Source of the DNA: Seonamhaeicola maritimus
GTDB taxonomy: Bacteria > Bacteroidota > Bacteroidia > Flavobacteriales > Flavobacteriaceae
Assembly: GCF_008056315.1 (NCBI RefSeq)
Contig: NZ_VRKQ01000006.1
Coordinates: 2,325-38,372 of the forward strand
Reading direction: 5' to 3'
Length of the DNA: 36,048 nucleotides
Each line of letters begins with the position of its first letter. Position 1 is the stretch's first letter. Positions 21,201 to 27,430 of the stretch are shown piece by piece. The translations under genes were made by a program, and so were the position numbers. The notes beneath the pieces are model-generated. The model made no database searches. It was not told where the DNA came from and was given only the letters and a program-made list of their open reading frames with translations.

Positions 21201-23386
21201 TTTGATAATTGGTTGTGACTAGCTGATAAAGAAGTCAAATTTTTATTATTTGTAATATCTATACTTGTTAAGTTATTACCATGTACCTCCAGCCAAGTTA
21301 AAGCTATATTATTTGATACATCGATGGTAGATAGGTCTGAATTCCCTAGTCTCAATGTTTCGAGGTTTGTGTTTTTTGATACATCTATATTTGTCATATT
21401 GGCATTACCACATGCTAAATACGTTAGCTCTCCATTATTTGAAACGTCTAAATGAGAAATACCGGTAACTCTACAATCTAATTTAGTAAGTGAACCATTT
21501 TTTGTAATATTAAGACTAGTTAAACTTGGATTAGATCGACAATTTAAATCGGTAATATTTTTAAAAGCTTCAATACCCGTCAGGCTTGCAATATTTAAAG
21601 AATTAACTGTTAAATCAGTTACAGTTTCAACTTTACTTTTTAATGTTAAATTATTTAAAACGCCATCACCCATACTAGTTGGATCTCCTAAAGTTACTTC
21701 TTCTCCCACAGCATTATGAGTTTCTAAATAGGTTTCAAAATTCTCATCTGGTATAAATACTGTTCCACAATCTTCACTAAGGGTTTTAGATTGAGCAGCT
21801 ATCTCATCTACCATTGCTTGAGAAATTTCAGCAGGTATTTCTGTATCAACTAATGGGTCGTAATTTGCATCAGCATATATACATGTTAAGTTTGGTGTGG
21901 TGTGTATAGAAAAAGTATGTATCAGTTCATTGTATCCACTACGTAAATCAAGATGTACCAATTCTGTGTTATTTCCGAGAACTAGATGCTCTAATTTAGT
22001 GTTCTTTGATAGGTCTAAACTTTTAAGTTGAAGTGCACCAAAACTAAGCCTAACTAAATTTGGATTGTTGGATAGATCAATACTCTTTATTTGATTCGTA
22101 CTAATAAGAAGCGTATCAACGTCTGGCAACATAGAAACATCTAGTTCTGTTAGTTGATTTCTACCTATAGATACACGATGTATTTTTGTGTTATTAGAAA
22201 AATCGATATTCGTAAGTTGATTACCATAAGCCCAAATTTTTAAAAGCTTTGGATTATTAGAAATATTAATAGTAGATAATAGGTTTTCTCCAACTTGTAA
22301 TTCAGTGATGTTAACAAAAGCTTCTATACCTGTTAAATCTGAAATATTACTCTCTCGTACATCTAATTGTCCAGTAACCGCTTCAGCTTCACTTTTCAAA
22401 ATAATGCCATTCAATATTCCTGAAGCATCTATTTTTTCAGCAATAAGTGCTTGTTCAAAATTAGGATCTGGTATATAAACTAATGAAGAATCACTCACAG
22501 GATCAACATTTGGACCTCCAAAAGAGGAATCTGGAAGCGTTGTTTTGGCAAGAGCGTCTGGAGATACTTTTGAAAAAACACCATTAAATTCCCAATTTGG
22601 TCTCACTGATTGAGAATAAGTTTGTCCAGCCATCCAATCTAAATCAATATCATAACCTGTTGATTCTCCTTGTCTTCCAATGTAATACACACGTGACTGT
22701 GAAGTACCAAAATCATCAAGACTTAAAACAGAACTTGTTGAAGGAAATTTAAAAATCCCTGGGTTTGTAGAATAATTATTGGCTACAATCATTTGACCAT
22801 ATCCAAATTCGCTACCTTCTCCACCATTATCATCATCTAATGAACTAACTGAATCATATATGTTCCAGGCAGTATGAGCTCCAACAGCATCAAACTCACC
22901 ATCAGCAGGAGAATCAACATTTAGACCAATAGGATTAGTAAGTGCACTAATTAATAAATAGGATCCGCTATAATTAATTAAATCACCATCATATCCCGTA
23001 ACATCTACTTGAGTGTAATCATTAGACGCAGACGCAGCCAAAACTGTTTCATAAGAATTACCAATGCCAGCAACACCTGTATCTGGGTCAAACGTAACGG
23101 TAAGATATCCATTTGTACCAAAAGTAAGACCACTTAAATCTAAAGCTTCTAGAACTATTCCAAGGTTTCCGCTTTCTCCATCTCCTTCAATAGTAACTAA
23201 ATAGGTACCCGTTGGAAATGAGGTTCCTGCTGGACCTCGAAACTCAATAAACTCGTCGGGCGTATCCGTCCCTGAAATAGTCGCTATCATTGTGCTTATG
23301 TAATAACCTGCAGAGTTATCATAAGTTTGAGAGTAACCTAATGAAGTTATAAATAATAGTCCAAAAAGTAAATAGAATTTTTTCAT
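18227..23386 (-). CDS. LRR and SprB-repeat surface protein with T9SS type A sorting domain
   Basis: The product has 1,719 residues with a signal peptide ending SLGYSQ. Residues ~23-300 form an N-terminal beta domain (DEFIEFRGPAG, GTYLVTIEGDG) resembling lamin-tail-like domains, a weak assignment. Two leucine-rich blocks follow, with a period of ~21 residues (LxxLDVSxNTxLxxLxCxxNxL). Each opens with IPDxNFE... and LTGIEAFxNIT and closes with NLTCIxADANYDPLVDTEIP and SEDCG. Seven SprB-type repeats come next (GTAPYTYSWSNG, GDYTVVVTDANGC), then a pre-peptidase-C-like domain (DWFKFDAFDAP, YYVEITS). The end is a type A sorting domain (VRAYPNPHKGSFNLSV, IQLFNVLGQ). It is probably a T9SS-exported adhesin. 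It has its own promoter region and terminator, so I treat it as monocistronic. Confidence 0.9.
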   Translation of the reverse strand: MKKFYLLFGLLFITSLGYSQTYDNSAGYYISTMIATISGTDTPDEFIEFRGPAGTSFPTGTYLVTIEGDGESGNLGIVLEALDLSGLTFGTNGYLTVTFDPDTGVAGIGNSYETVLAASASNDYTQVDVTGYDGDLINYSGSYLLISALTNPIGLNVDSPADGEFDAVGAHTAWNIYDSVSSLDDDNGGEGSEFGYGQMIVANNYSTNPGIFKFPSTSSVLSLDDFGTSQSRVYYIGRQGESTGYDIDLDWMAGQTYSQSVRPNWEFNGVFSKVSPDALAKTTLPDSSFGGPNVDPVSDSSLVYIPDPNFEQALIAEKIDASGILNGIILKSEAEAVTGQLDVRESNISDLTGIEAFVNITELQVGENLLSTINISNNPKLLKIWAYGNQLTNIDFSNNTKIHRVSIGRNQLTELDVSMLPDVDTLLISTNQIKSIDLSNNPNLVRLSFGALQLKSLDLSKNTKLEHLVLGNNTELVHLDLRSGYNELIHTFSIHTTPNLTCIYADANYDPLVDTEIPAEISQAMVDEIAAQSKTLSEDCGTVFIPDENFETYLETHNAVGEEVTLGDPTSMGDGVLNNLTLKSKVETVTDLTVNSLNIASLTGIEAFKNITDLNCRSNPSLTSLNITKNGSLTKLDCRVTGISHLDVSNNGELTYLACGNANMTNIDVSKNTNLETLRLGNSDLSTIDVSNNIALTWLEVHGNNLTSIDITNNKNLTSLSASHNQLSNLDISNNGLLEFLYGNDNQLTGIDVTSNKSLERLQINNNQITDIDVSTNTALLSLNCADNNLNSLDVSINKDLTSLICSRNQISSLNVEKNTKLIHLAIFDIPITEINLINNKELRRFYANNNQFLSTIDFSQNSKLNLVTITNSVIKTLDLSNSPGLLFLRLYDNPQLAHFDIRNNNNTIVSRFDIWNTPNLTCINADANYDPLVDTEIPTEISQAMIDSGKIFSEDCGDFVEILDSNFTNISCNGANNGTINITVSNGLAPYVFEWTNSENPEFSSSNEDLAGLAPGTYQLLITDANGTTASLSGIIITEPVLLTATATGEALLCFGDSDGEINLTVSGGTAPYTYSWSNGSTVEDPSGLVVGDYTVVVTDANGCTTNLSASITEPELLVASITNISTICSNNATVTVAGGTLDYTYLWSNGATEASINNVPAGTYDVTVTDANGCTTIASIDLTVGEAFNPSASVTDVTCFGENNGVITVTNANGDAPFSFSIDGINFIDGEFPYSFNDLAADTYEIAVRDKNGCTGFISKTVSEPEELTATLLIVESTCFDQSTGAISVDASGGTGGLSYSWTGEGYTASQKNINGLAAGTYVLTVTDNNECTTTLEVEVPTFHEIVVEAKITDVLCRGELTGAIDLTVSGGSGSGSESGFTYSWTGNIISTSQDISNLGAGVNYNVTITDIGTGCTVSKSYVITEPETNLALATTKTNASGCGASAGTITASGSGGTPPYKYRLDEGAYQSSNMFSFLSGGTYMVWVRDFNGCTSSKEVIITDNGKDEYESNNSKKKAVEIGIGPTINGRIALANDVADWFKFDAFDAPENGNYTVALTHPSINFNLDLYPDGKNASAMVPVGNGEYELIGGATYYVEITSTEVSFICYDLIVSKVASVGKRGATKNQEIEINDLSVRAYPNPHKGSFNLSVKSPEEGMAQIQLFNVLGQLLSKREVFVVKGQETIVNFNDADRGMILYHIKLNGKNINGKLVGKD
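20500..22460 (-). repeat. Two leucine-rich repeat blocks with matching end caps
   Basis: Block 1 (about 22,470-21,770) and block 2 (about 21,760-20,510) both start with an IPDxNFE helix-like cap and end with the same cap sequence (ADANYDPLVDTEIP). The second block is longer, roughly 18 repeats against about 7. DNA of the two closing caps is nearly identical (both contain CTAATGGGTCGTAATT), which points to a recent duplication or gene conversion. Confidence 0.75.
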
Positions 23387-23484
23387 AATGAGTGATTTTT
23401 AGTTAATAGCAATTACATAGCTAAGAATATTAAATAAAGTAGTTGGGGCTTGGTACTAAAAAGGGAGGTGTAATTGAAATAACT

Positions 23485-23492
23485 ACAATGTA
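23485..23492 (-). promoter_or_regulatory. -7-like box of proximal promoter C2 (TACATTGT)
   Basis: TACATTGT lies 27 nt behind dyad C2 (23520-23539) and about 98 nt before the ATG at 23386. It has no -33 TTG. The box and flanks (GTTTACATTGTA) equal those of B2. Confidence 0.5.
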
Positions 23493-23519
23493 AACTTAGA
23501 CACTATTATTAATTCTTGA

Positions 23520-23539
23520 AATACCCACTATTAGGTATT
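23520..23539. promoter_or_regulatory. Operator-like dyad C2 (AATACC-N8-GGTATT)
   Basis: A 20-bp inverted repeat with perfect 6-bp arms, one base different in the centre from dyad B2. It is the proximal site of this region, between the terminator-like hairpin and the LRR gene. Confidence 0.55.
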
Positions 23540-23565
23540 TTTTATAGGAGAAATTTTATTAATAC

Positions 23566-23637
23566 AAAAAAATAGTGCCTGCTAAAAACGAGGATTCGTT
23601 CTTAAACAGGCACCTTAATTCTCCCTAAGAACTAATT
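23566..23637 (-). ncRNA. Candidate structured RNA / attenuator leader, copy C
   Basis: The first hairpin (23615-23635) has arms TTAGTTCT and AGAATTAA around TAGGG. The second has outer arms GTGCCTG and CAGGCAC (23575-23581, 23607-23613), an inner AACGA/TCGTT stem, and a T7 tract at 23572-23566. The stretch from the -7-like box through the first hairpin is the same as in copy A except near its edges, although the terminators of A and C share little sequence. It is closest to the PAS-LuxR gene. Confidence 0.55.
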
Positions 23638-23641
23638 AATA

Positions 23642-23649
23642 GCAATGTA
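23642..23649 (-). promoter_or_regulatory. -7-like box of distal promoter C1 (TACATTGC)
   Basis: TACATTGC is 27 nt behind dyad C1 and identical to box A1. The 12-bp palindrome AAGTTGCAACTT (23650-23661) directly precedes it on the minus strand; whether that matters is unknown. Confidence 0.45.
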
Positions 23650-23676
23650 AAGTTGCAACTTAATTGCTTATACCAC

Positions 23677-23695
23677 AATACTCAATTTGAGTATT
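23677..23695. promoter_or_regulatory. Operator-like dyad C1 (AATACTCAATTTGAGTATT)
   Basis: A perfect 19-bp inverted repeat identical to dyad B1, about 90 bp behind the stop codon of the PAS-LuxR gene. It is the best single probe for a binding assay with that regulator. Confidence 0.6.
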
Positions 23696-23786
23696 TTTTA
23701 GATTTTTCGTACGTTTTTCGACTAAAGGAATAATAAAAAGGGTGTACAACTTACTTTTTACAGGAAATAACTTATTAGATTGAAAG

Positions 23787-24554
23787 CTACAACAAGTTTC
23801 TATTCATTTTTAACATGCCAATAAGCTCTCCGGTGGAAGAAATATTCAATTTTTTAAGAATATTTCTTCTATGTGTATCTACAGTGTTAGAAGAAATTTC
23901 AAGTTTTTCTGCTATTTGCTTACTAGAGTAGTCTAAAACCAAGAGCCTAATAATATCTCGTTCCCTATTACTTATGGCATTTAAAAGCTTTTGAGAATAA
24001 TTATTAAAATATTTGGTTTCATATTCATTTTGCTGATTCAGCAGTTTAGCCGAAGCACAAACCTGCATTTTAATGTTAGGATGCAATACTGTATAATGAG
24101 CTAAACCAATAATAGGTTTATGATTTGTATCAAATTCCAGAGGCGTAGTATTTTGAATAATATTTACATATTCATCTTGAGCATTTTTAAAACGGTAATT
24201 CCAGGTATAGCTCATTTTAAGACGGTCTTTTCCATCAATTTCTTTTAATGTAAAATTCATGAGCTCATTTAATGCCTGCAACCAACGCTCAATATCCTCT
24301 GGATGTATTCTACTCCAAAAATACTTCATACCGCCTTTATCAAACAGCTCTTTATCTAAACCCAAACAAGCATTCATATTTTTACTCACATATTCAAACG
24401 ATAAATCTTGAGTATTAGTGATACAGAAAAAAGTAGAACTATACGGCAAATAAACATCTAACTCAATTATCTTTTGAATGTGCTTTTCGAGAGAAGGATT
24501 ATCATAAGACTTAAATATGTCTTGATAAGTATGCTTTATATTCTTTATAATCAT
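23787..24554 (-). CDS. PAS-domain LuxR-family transcriptional regulator
   Basis: The product has 255 residues with no signal peptide or membrane segment. Residues ~35-160 resemble a PAS fold of the PAS_3 kind (WSRIHPEDIERWLQAL, YTWNYRFKNAQDEYVNI), a possible sensor of a small ligand. Residues ~190-250 are a GerE/LuxR HTH: ISNRERDIIRLL, SSKQIAEKLEISSNTVDTHR, ILKKLNISSTGELI. There is no receiver domain, so it is not a classical response regulator, and no LuxI homologue is in the window. It sits directly upstream of the surface-protein island, whose three promoter regions share dyads of a size fitting a LuxR dimer, so I infer it controls that island. Its own promoter has an exact TAnnTTTG box only 15 nt from the start, and no dyad, so autoregulation is not evident. 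Confidence 0.85.
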   Translation of the reverse strand: MIIKNIKHTYQDIFKSYDNPSLEKHIQKIIELDVYLPYSSTFFCITNTQDLSFEYVSKNMNACLGLDKELFDKGGMKYFWSRIHPEDIERWLQALNELMNFTLKEIDGKDRLKMSYTWNYRFKNAQDEYVNIIQNTTPLEFDTNHKPIIGLAHYTVLHPNIKMQVCASAKLLNQQNEYETKYFNNYSQKLLNAISNRERDIIRLLVLDYSSKQIAEKLEISSNTVDTHRRNILKKLNISSTGELIGMLKMNRNLL

Positions 24555-24569
24555 TTAATAGCAATTACT

Positions 24570-24577
24570 CAAATCTA
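24570..24577 (-). promoter_or_regulatory. -7 box of the PAS-LuxR gene (TAGATTTG)
   Basis: An exact match to TAnnTTTG on the minus strand, 15 nt before the ATG, implying a leader of about 10 nt. No clear TTG lies at the -33 distance. Confidence 0.5.
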
Positions 24578-24670
24578 CGAAAAAAGAAATAAAGGGGTAT
24601 ATTCTTACTCTACCAAATGAAATTTTAGGGGATAAAGGGATTGGATATCCTAAAGCGAAACCACTACTGC

Positions 24671-24789
24671 AAGTAAAATTCCTGTATGCTTTCGCATACT
24701 TTGTAATTTTTGTTTTCGGAAATTATCACGAGTAAACTCGGATACTTCCAAAAACAAAAATTCCGATTTGAAAATCAAATCGGAATTTT
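24671..24789. repeat. Compound hairpin intergenic element
   Basis: Several inverted repeats are packed together: GTATGC/GCATAC (about 24684-24699), a 15-nt pair TTTTTGTTTTCGGAA / TTCCAAAAACAAAAA with one mismatch (24707-24721 and 24746-24760), CGAGT/ACTCG nested inside it (24729-24740), and the 15-bp hairpin at 24757-24789. It separates tRNA-Val from the PAS-LuxR gene and looks like a mobile or dispersed hairpin repeat rather than a plain terminator. Copy number cannot be judged from this window. Confidence 0.45.
24757..24789. terminator. Perfect 15-bp hairpin behind tRNA-Val
   Basis: Arms AAAATTCCGATTTGA (24757-24771) and TCAAATCGGAATTTT (24775-24789) pair fully around AAA. On the minus strand the stem lies 9 nt behind the tRNA and ends in TTTTTG, so it can act as the intrinsic terminator of the tRNA transcript. 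Confidence 0.7.
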
Positions 24790-24798
24790 AATTGATGT

Positions 24799-24872
24799 GG
24801 GCGCGAAGGGATTCGAACCCCTGACCCCTTGGGTGTAAACCAAGTGCTCTGAACCAACTGAGCTACGCGCCC
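24799..24872 (-). tRNA. tRNA-Val (anticodon UAC)
   Basis: A 74-nt cloverleaf on the minus strand. The acceptor stem is GGGCGCG/CGCGCCC, the D arm GCTCAGTTGGTTCAGAGC, the anticodon arm CTTGG-TTTACAC-CCAAG with anticodon TAC, and the T arm AGGGG-TTCGAAT-CCCTT. The CCA end is not encoded. It decodes GUA and other valine codons by wobble. It has its own promoter at 24888-24916 and a terminator hairpin close behind. Confidence 0.97.
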
Positions 24873-24887
24873 CTGTAATTAGGTGTG

Positions 24888-24916
24888 CAAATATAATCTA
24901 GTTTTTAAAACTGCAA
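24888..24916 (-). promoter_or_regulatory. Canonical Bacteroidota promoter of tRNA-Val
   Basis: On the minus strand TTG (24916-24914) is followed after 18 nt by TATATTTG (24895-24888), matching the TTG-N17-20-TAnnTTTG consensus. The tRNA starts 15 nt further on. It is a useful contrast to the imperfect boxes of the surface-protein island. Confidence 0.75.
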
Positions 24917-24935
24917 AAACTTTTTTAAAGAAAAT

Positions 24936-26153
24936 TTAAATTATTTCGGCCACTACAAAAGTACTACCTCCAATAAAAATAAAGTCTTCCTTCTTAGAAT
25001 TATTTAGAGCTGCATTATAGGCTTCTTTTACAGAATTATAAGCCTCACCTTTTAGGGCATGTTCATCAAAACACCTTTTTAATGCTTTAGCAGGTAAACC
25101 TCTAGATATTTGGGGTTTACAAAAATAATATCTTGCTTCTAAAGGTAACAAATCTACAATTGAATTTAAATCTTTATCACTCACTACACCAAAAACAATA
25201 TGCAAATTATTAAACTTTTCACTCTTAACTTGCTTCATTACATGGGTTAACCCCTCTCTATTGTGCCCTGTATCACAAACTACTTTTGGTTTATTATTTA
25301 AAACCTGCCAACGCCCTAGTAGCCCAGTGTTTTTAATGACATTTAACAATCCTATTTTCAAGTTACTCTCAGAAATTTTATACCCTTTTAAACGTAGTTC
25401 CCTAACCGTCTGAATAGCCGTTTTTATATTCTTGAACTGATAGACGCCTTTTAAATCACTTTCTAAATCGGTTTCTACATCTTTATCTGCAAATACAATT
25501 TTTGAATTATTATGTTTAGCTAATTCTCTGAATACATTTTTAGTTTCTTGTTGCGTTTCTCCAACTACAACAGGAGTTTTCGGTTTAATTATTCCTCCTT
25601 TTTCAACAGCAATCTTTTCAAGTGTATCACCTAAAAATTGTGTGTGATCCATCCCAATATTTGTTATTACCGAAACTTCCGGAGTAACCACATTTGTTGA
25701 ATCTAGCCTTCCTCCTAGCCCAACTTCAATAATGGCAATATCGACTTTTCGTTTTGAAAAATATTCAAAAGCCATTCCAACGGTCATTTCAAAAAAAGAT
25801 AACTGATTTTTTTCAAAAAAAGCCTTACTGCGTTTAATAAAACCAATAACAAATTGCTTGGAAACGACTTGTCCGTCAATCTTAATACGCTCTCTAAAGT
25901 CTTTTAAATGGGGAGACGTATATAAACCCACTTTATATCCTGCCTCTTGTAAAATAGAAGCCAACATATGGCTTGTAGACCCTTTACCATTGGTTCCTGC
26001 CACATGAACCGATTTAAAATTATGATGTGGATTATTTAAGTGTTCTACCAGTAAATGCGTATTATTTAAATCTGCTTTATACGCAGATTTCCCCTGACGT
26101 TGATACATTGGCAGCTGAGAAAACATCCAATTGAGAGTATCTTGATATGTCAT
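24936..26153 (-). CDS. folC: Bifunctional dihydrofolate / folylpolyglutamate synthase
   Basis: The cytosolic enzyme adds glutamate to dihydropteroate to make dihydrofolate and extends the glutamate tail of folates, using ATP. The 405 residues are close to the usual length of the family (Mur ligase superfamily). The P-loop AGTNGKGS is at residues 52-59, followed by YTSPHLKDFRERI, the central EVGLGGRLDSTN and NIGMDHTQFLGDT motifs, and in the C-terminal half CDTGHNREG and a DFIFIGGSTFVVAEI end. The start ATG is 3 nt behind the tonB stop codon, so it is the last gene of the exbB-exbD-tonB-folC operon. Metabolic reasons for this pairing are unclear, but close packing argues for co-transcription. 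Confidence 0.95.
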   Translation of the reverse strand: MTYQDTLNWMFSQLPMYQRQGKSAYKADLNNTHLLVEHLNNPHHNFKSVHVAGTNGKGSTSHMLASILQEAGYKVGLYTSPHLKDFRERIKIDGQVVSKQFVIGFIKRSKAFFEKNQLSFFEMTVGMAFEYFSKRKVDIAIIEVGLGGRLDSTNVVTPEVSVITNIGMDHTQFLGDTLEKIAVEKGGIIKPKTPVVVGETQQETKNVFRELAKHNNSKIVFADKDVETDLESDLKGVYQFKNIKTAIQTVRELRLKGYKISESNLKIGLLNVIKNTGLLGRWQVLNNKPKVVCDTGHNREGLTHVMKQVKSEKFNNLHIVFGVVSDKDLNSIVDLLPLEARYYFCKPQISRGLPAKALKRCFDEHALKGEAYNSVKEAYNAALNNSKKEDFIFIGGSTFVVAEII

Positions 26154-26156
26154 TAG

Positions 26157-27005
26157 CTATTGCCCTAATTTAAAGTTTACTTTCACAAAACCTATTTGTT
26201 TTGCAGGTGCTTTAGAGTCGGGACGCCATTTATGAGACATGGCTATTTTTTTTGCAGGATCTAACAAACATTGGGCAGTATTAGTAGTACCCTTTACACC
26301 GGGAGTTGCATTAACAACATTTCCGTTTCTATTAACCTCTATTCTAACTATAACCATTCCGGATTCGTTACAGTCCTGCTTCATTGTAGTATACCTTGCA
26401 CTTCCTCTACCATTCAATCCGTAACCAACTCCACCACTTCCAGATCCCGGGTCACCAAAATAACTAGGTGCATACGGATCACCATCTAATTGTCCTTTAT
26501 CTCCAGCTGTATTATCATTACCTTCACTTCCAGTTTCGGAGCCTTCAGACTTACTAACACCTCCAATTAAAGCATCTAGTTTTTTCTTTTTCTCTTCTTG
26601 ATCTCGCTTTTCTTTAGCTATTCTTTCGGCTTCAGCCTTTGCCTTTGCTTCGGCCTCAGCTTTTGCTTTTGCCTCTGCCTCTTTTTGCTTTTTTATGGCT
26701 ATAGCCTCTTCATCTTCTTGGGTTAAAATCTCTTCTTTTACTTCCTCTGCCTTTGTTGGTTGAGAATCTGAAGCCTCCGGTTGCGGTGGCTCATTTATCT
26801 CCTTAGGCTCAGACTTTACAGGTTTCTTAGGCTGCACTTTACCCTGACCAACACTTGAGTTTCCAAAGTTAACCGCAACTCCATATTCTTCAGGAGGATC
26901 CATATATTGTGGCCCCATAACGAATATCATCAACACTATAATCAAAGTAATCAGCAAGGTGATTTTTGCCGAATCCTTTTCATGTTTTGTCTCAAAATAT
27001 TTCAT
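26157..27005 (-). CDS. tonB: TonB-like energy transducer
   Basis: The protein should couple the proton-driven ExbBD motor to TonB-dependent outer-membrane transporters. Of 282 residues, ~12-31 form one N-terminal transmembrane anchor (ITLLITLIIVLMIFVMG). A Pro/Glu-rich stretch to ~90 follows, then a charged Ala-Lys-Glu coiled-coil-like run (KEAEAKAKAEAEAKAKAEAE) at about 108-143, a Gly/Ser/Asp-rich linker, and a C-terminal TonB-type domain (GMVIVRIEVNRNGNVVNATP, KKIAMSHKWRPD). The Ala-Lys-Glu middle is TolA-like, so a Tol-type role is an alternative. It follows exbD by 28 nt and precedes folC by 3 nt. Confidence 0.85.
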   Translation of the reverse strand: MKYFETKHEKDSAKITLLITLIIVLMIFVMGPQYMDPPEEYGVAVNFGNSSVGQGKVQPKKPVKSEPKEINEPPQPEASDSQPTKAEEVKEEILTQEDEEAIAIKKQKEAEAKAKAEAEAKAKAEAERIAKEKRDQEEKKKKLDALIGGVSKSEGSETGSEGNDNTAGDKGQLDGDPYAPSYFGDPGSGSGGVGYGLNGRGSARYTTMKQDCNESGMVIVRIEVNRNGNVVNATPGVKGTTNTAQCLLDPAKKIAMSHKWRPDSKAPAKQIGFVKVNFKLGQ

Positions 27006-27033
27006 TATTTATGACTATTAAAACCCAAAAATA

Positions 27034-27429
27034 TTATTTGGTAGATTTTACTGCTAAAGTTGATTTTATTTTATTCCTATTAGCAATATCCATAATGTAA
27101 ACAACATGTTTCATTTCTACATCTTGATCTGACCTAATTGTTATTGAAGAAGTACTGCTTCCTTGCATAGCCGTTAGAATAGTACTCTCTAATTGGCTTT
27201 TAGGAACCATTTTCATATCTACGAAATACTGATGTTTCTTATTAACACTTACCGATATGTTCTTAACCTGTGTAGTTTTACTAGACGATTTTGGCAGAAG
27301 TAAATCTATAGCTTCAGCTGAAACTAAAGTAGATGCAATCATGAAAAAGATTAATAACAGAAATACAATATCTGTCATTGAAGACATATTGAATTCTGGT
27401 GTTACTTTATTTCTTCCTCTAAAATTCAT
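27034..27429 (-). CDS. exbD: ExbD/TolR-family biopolymer transport protein
   Basis: This is an inner-membrane subunit of the proton-driven motor that energises TonB. The 131 residues are typical of ExbD. One N-terminal transmembrane helix (about 19-38) carries the conserved Asp at position 20 in SSMTDIVFLLLIFFMI, the residue expected to carry protons. The rest is a small periplasmic domain (KNISVSVNKKHQYFVD, SITIRSDQDVEMKHVVYIM). It starts 1 nt behind the exbB stop codon, consistent with translational coupling. Confidence 0.93.
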   Translation of the reverse strand: MNFRGRNKVTPEFNMSSMTDIVFLLLIFFMIASTLVSAEAIDLLLPKSSSKTTQVKNISVSVNKKHQYFVDMKMVPKSQLESTILTAMQGSSTSSITIRSDQDVEMKHVVYIMDIANRNKIKSTLAVKSTK

Positions 27430-27430
27430 A

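Larger units (their letters stand above)
23387..23786. other. Long intergenic region C between PAS-LuxR and LRR genes
   Basis: This 400-bp gap contains dyads C1 and C2 with their boxes and candidate RNA C. I see no small gene and no clear separate terminator for the PAS-LuxR gene in 23696-23786, so read-through from that gene into the element is possible. Confidence 0.65.

Noticed and set aside
23787-24554. Quorum-sensing LuxR with acyl-homoserine-lactone binding
   Set aside because: The N-terminal part resembles a PAS fold rather than an autoinducer-binding domain and no LuxI-type synthase is present.
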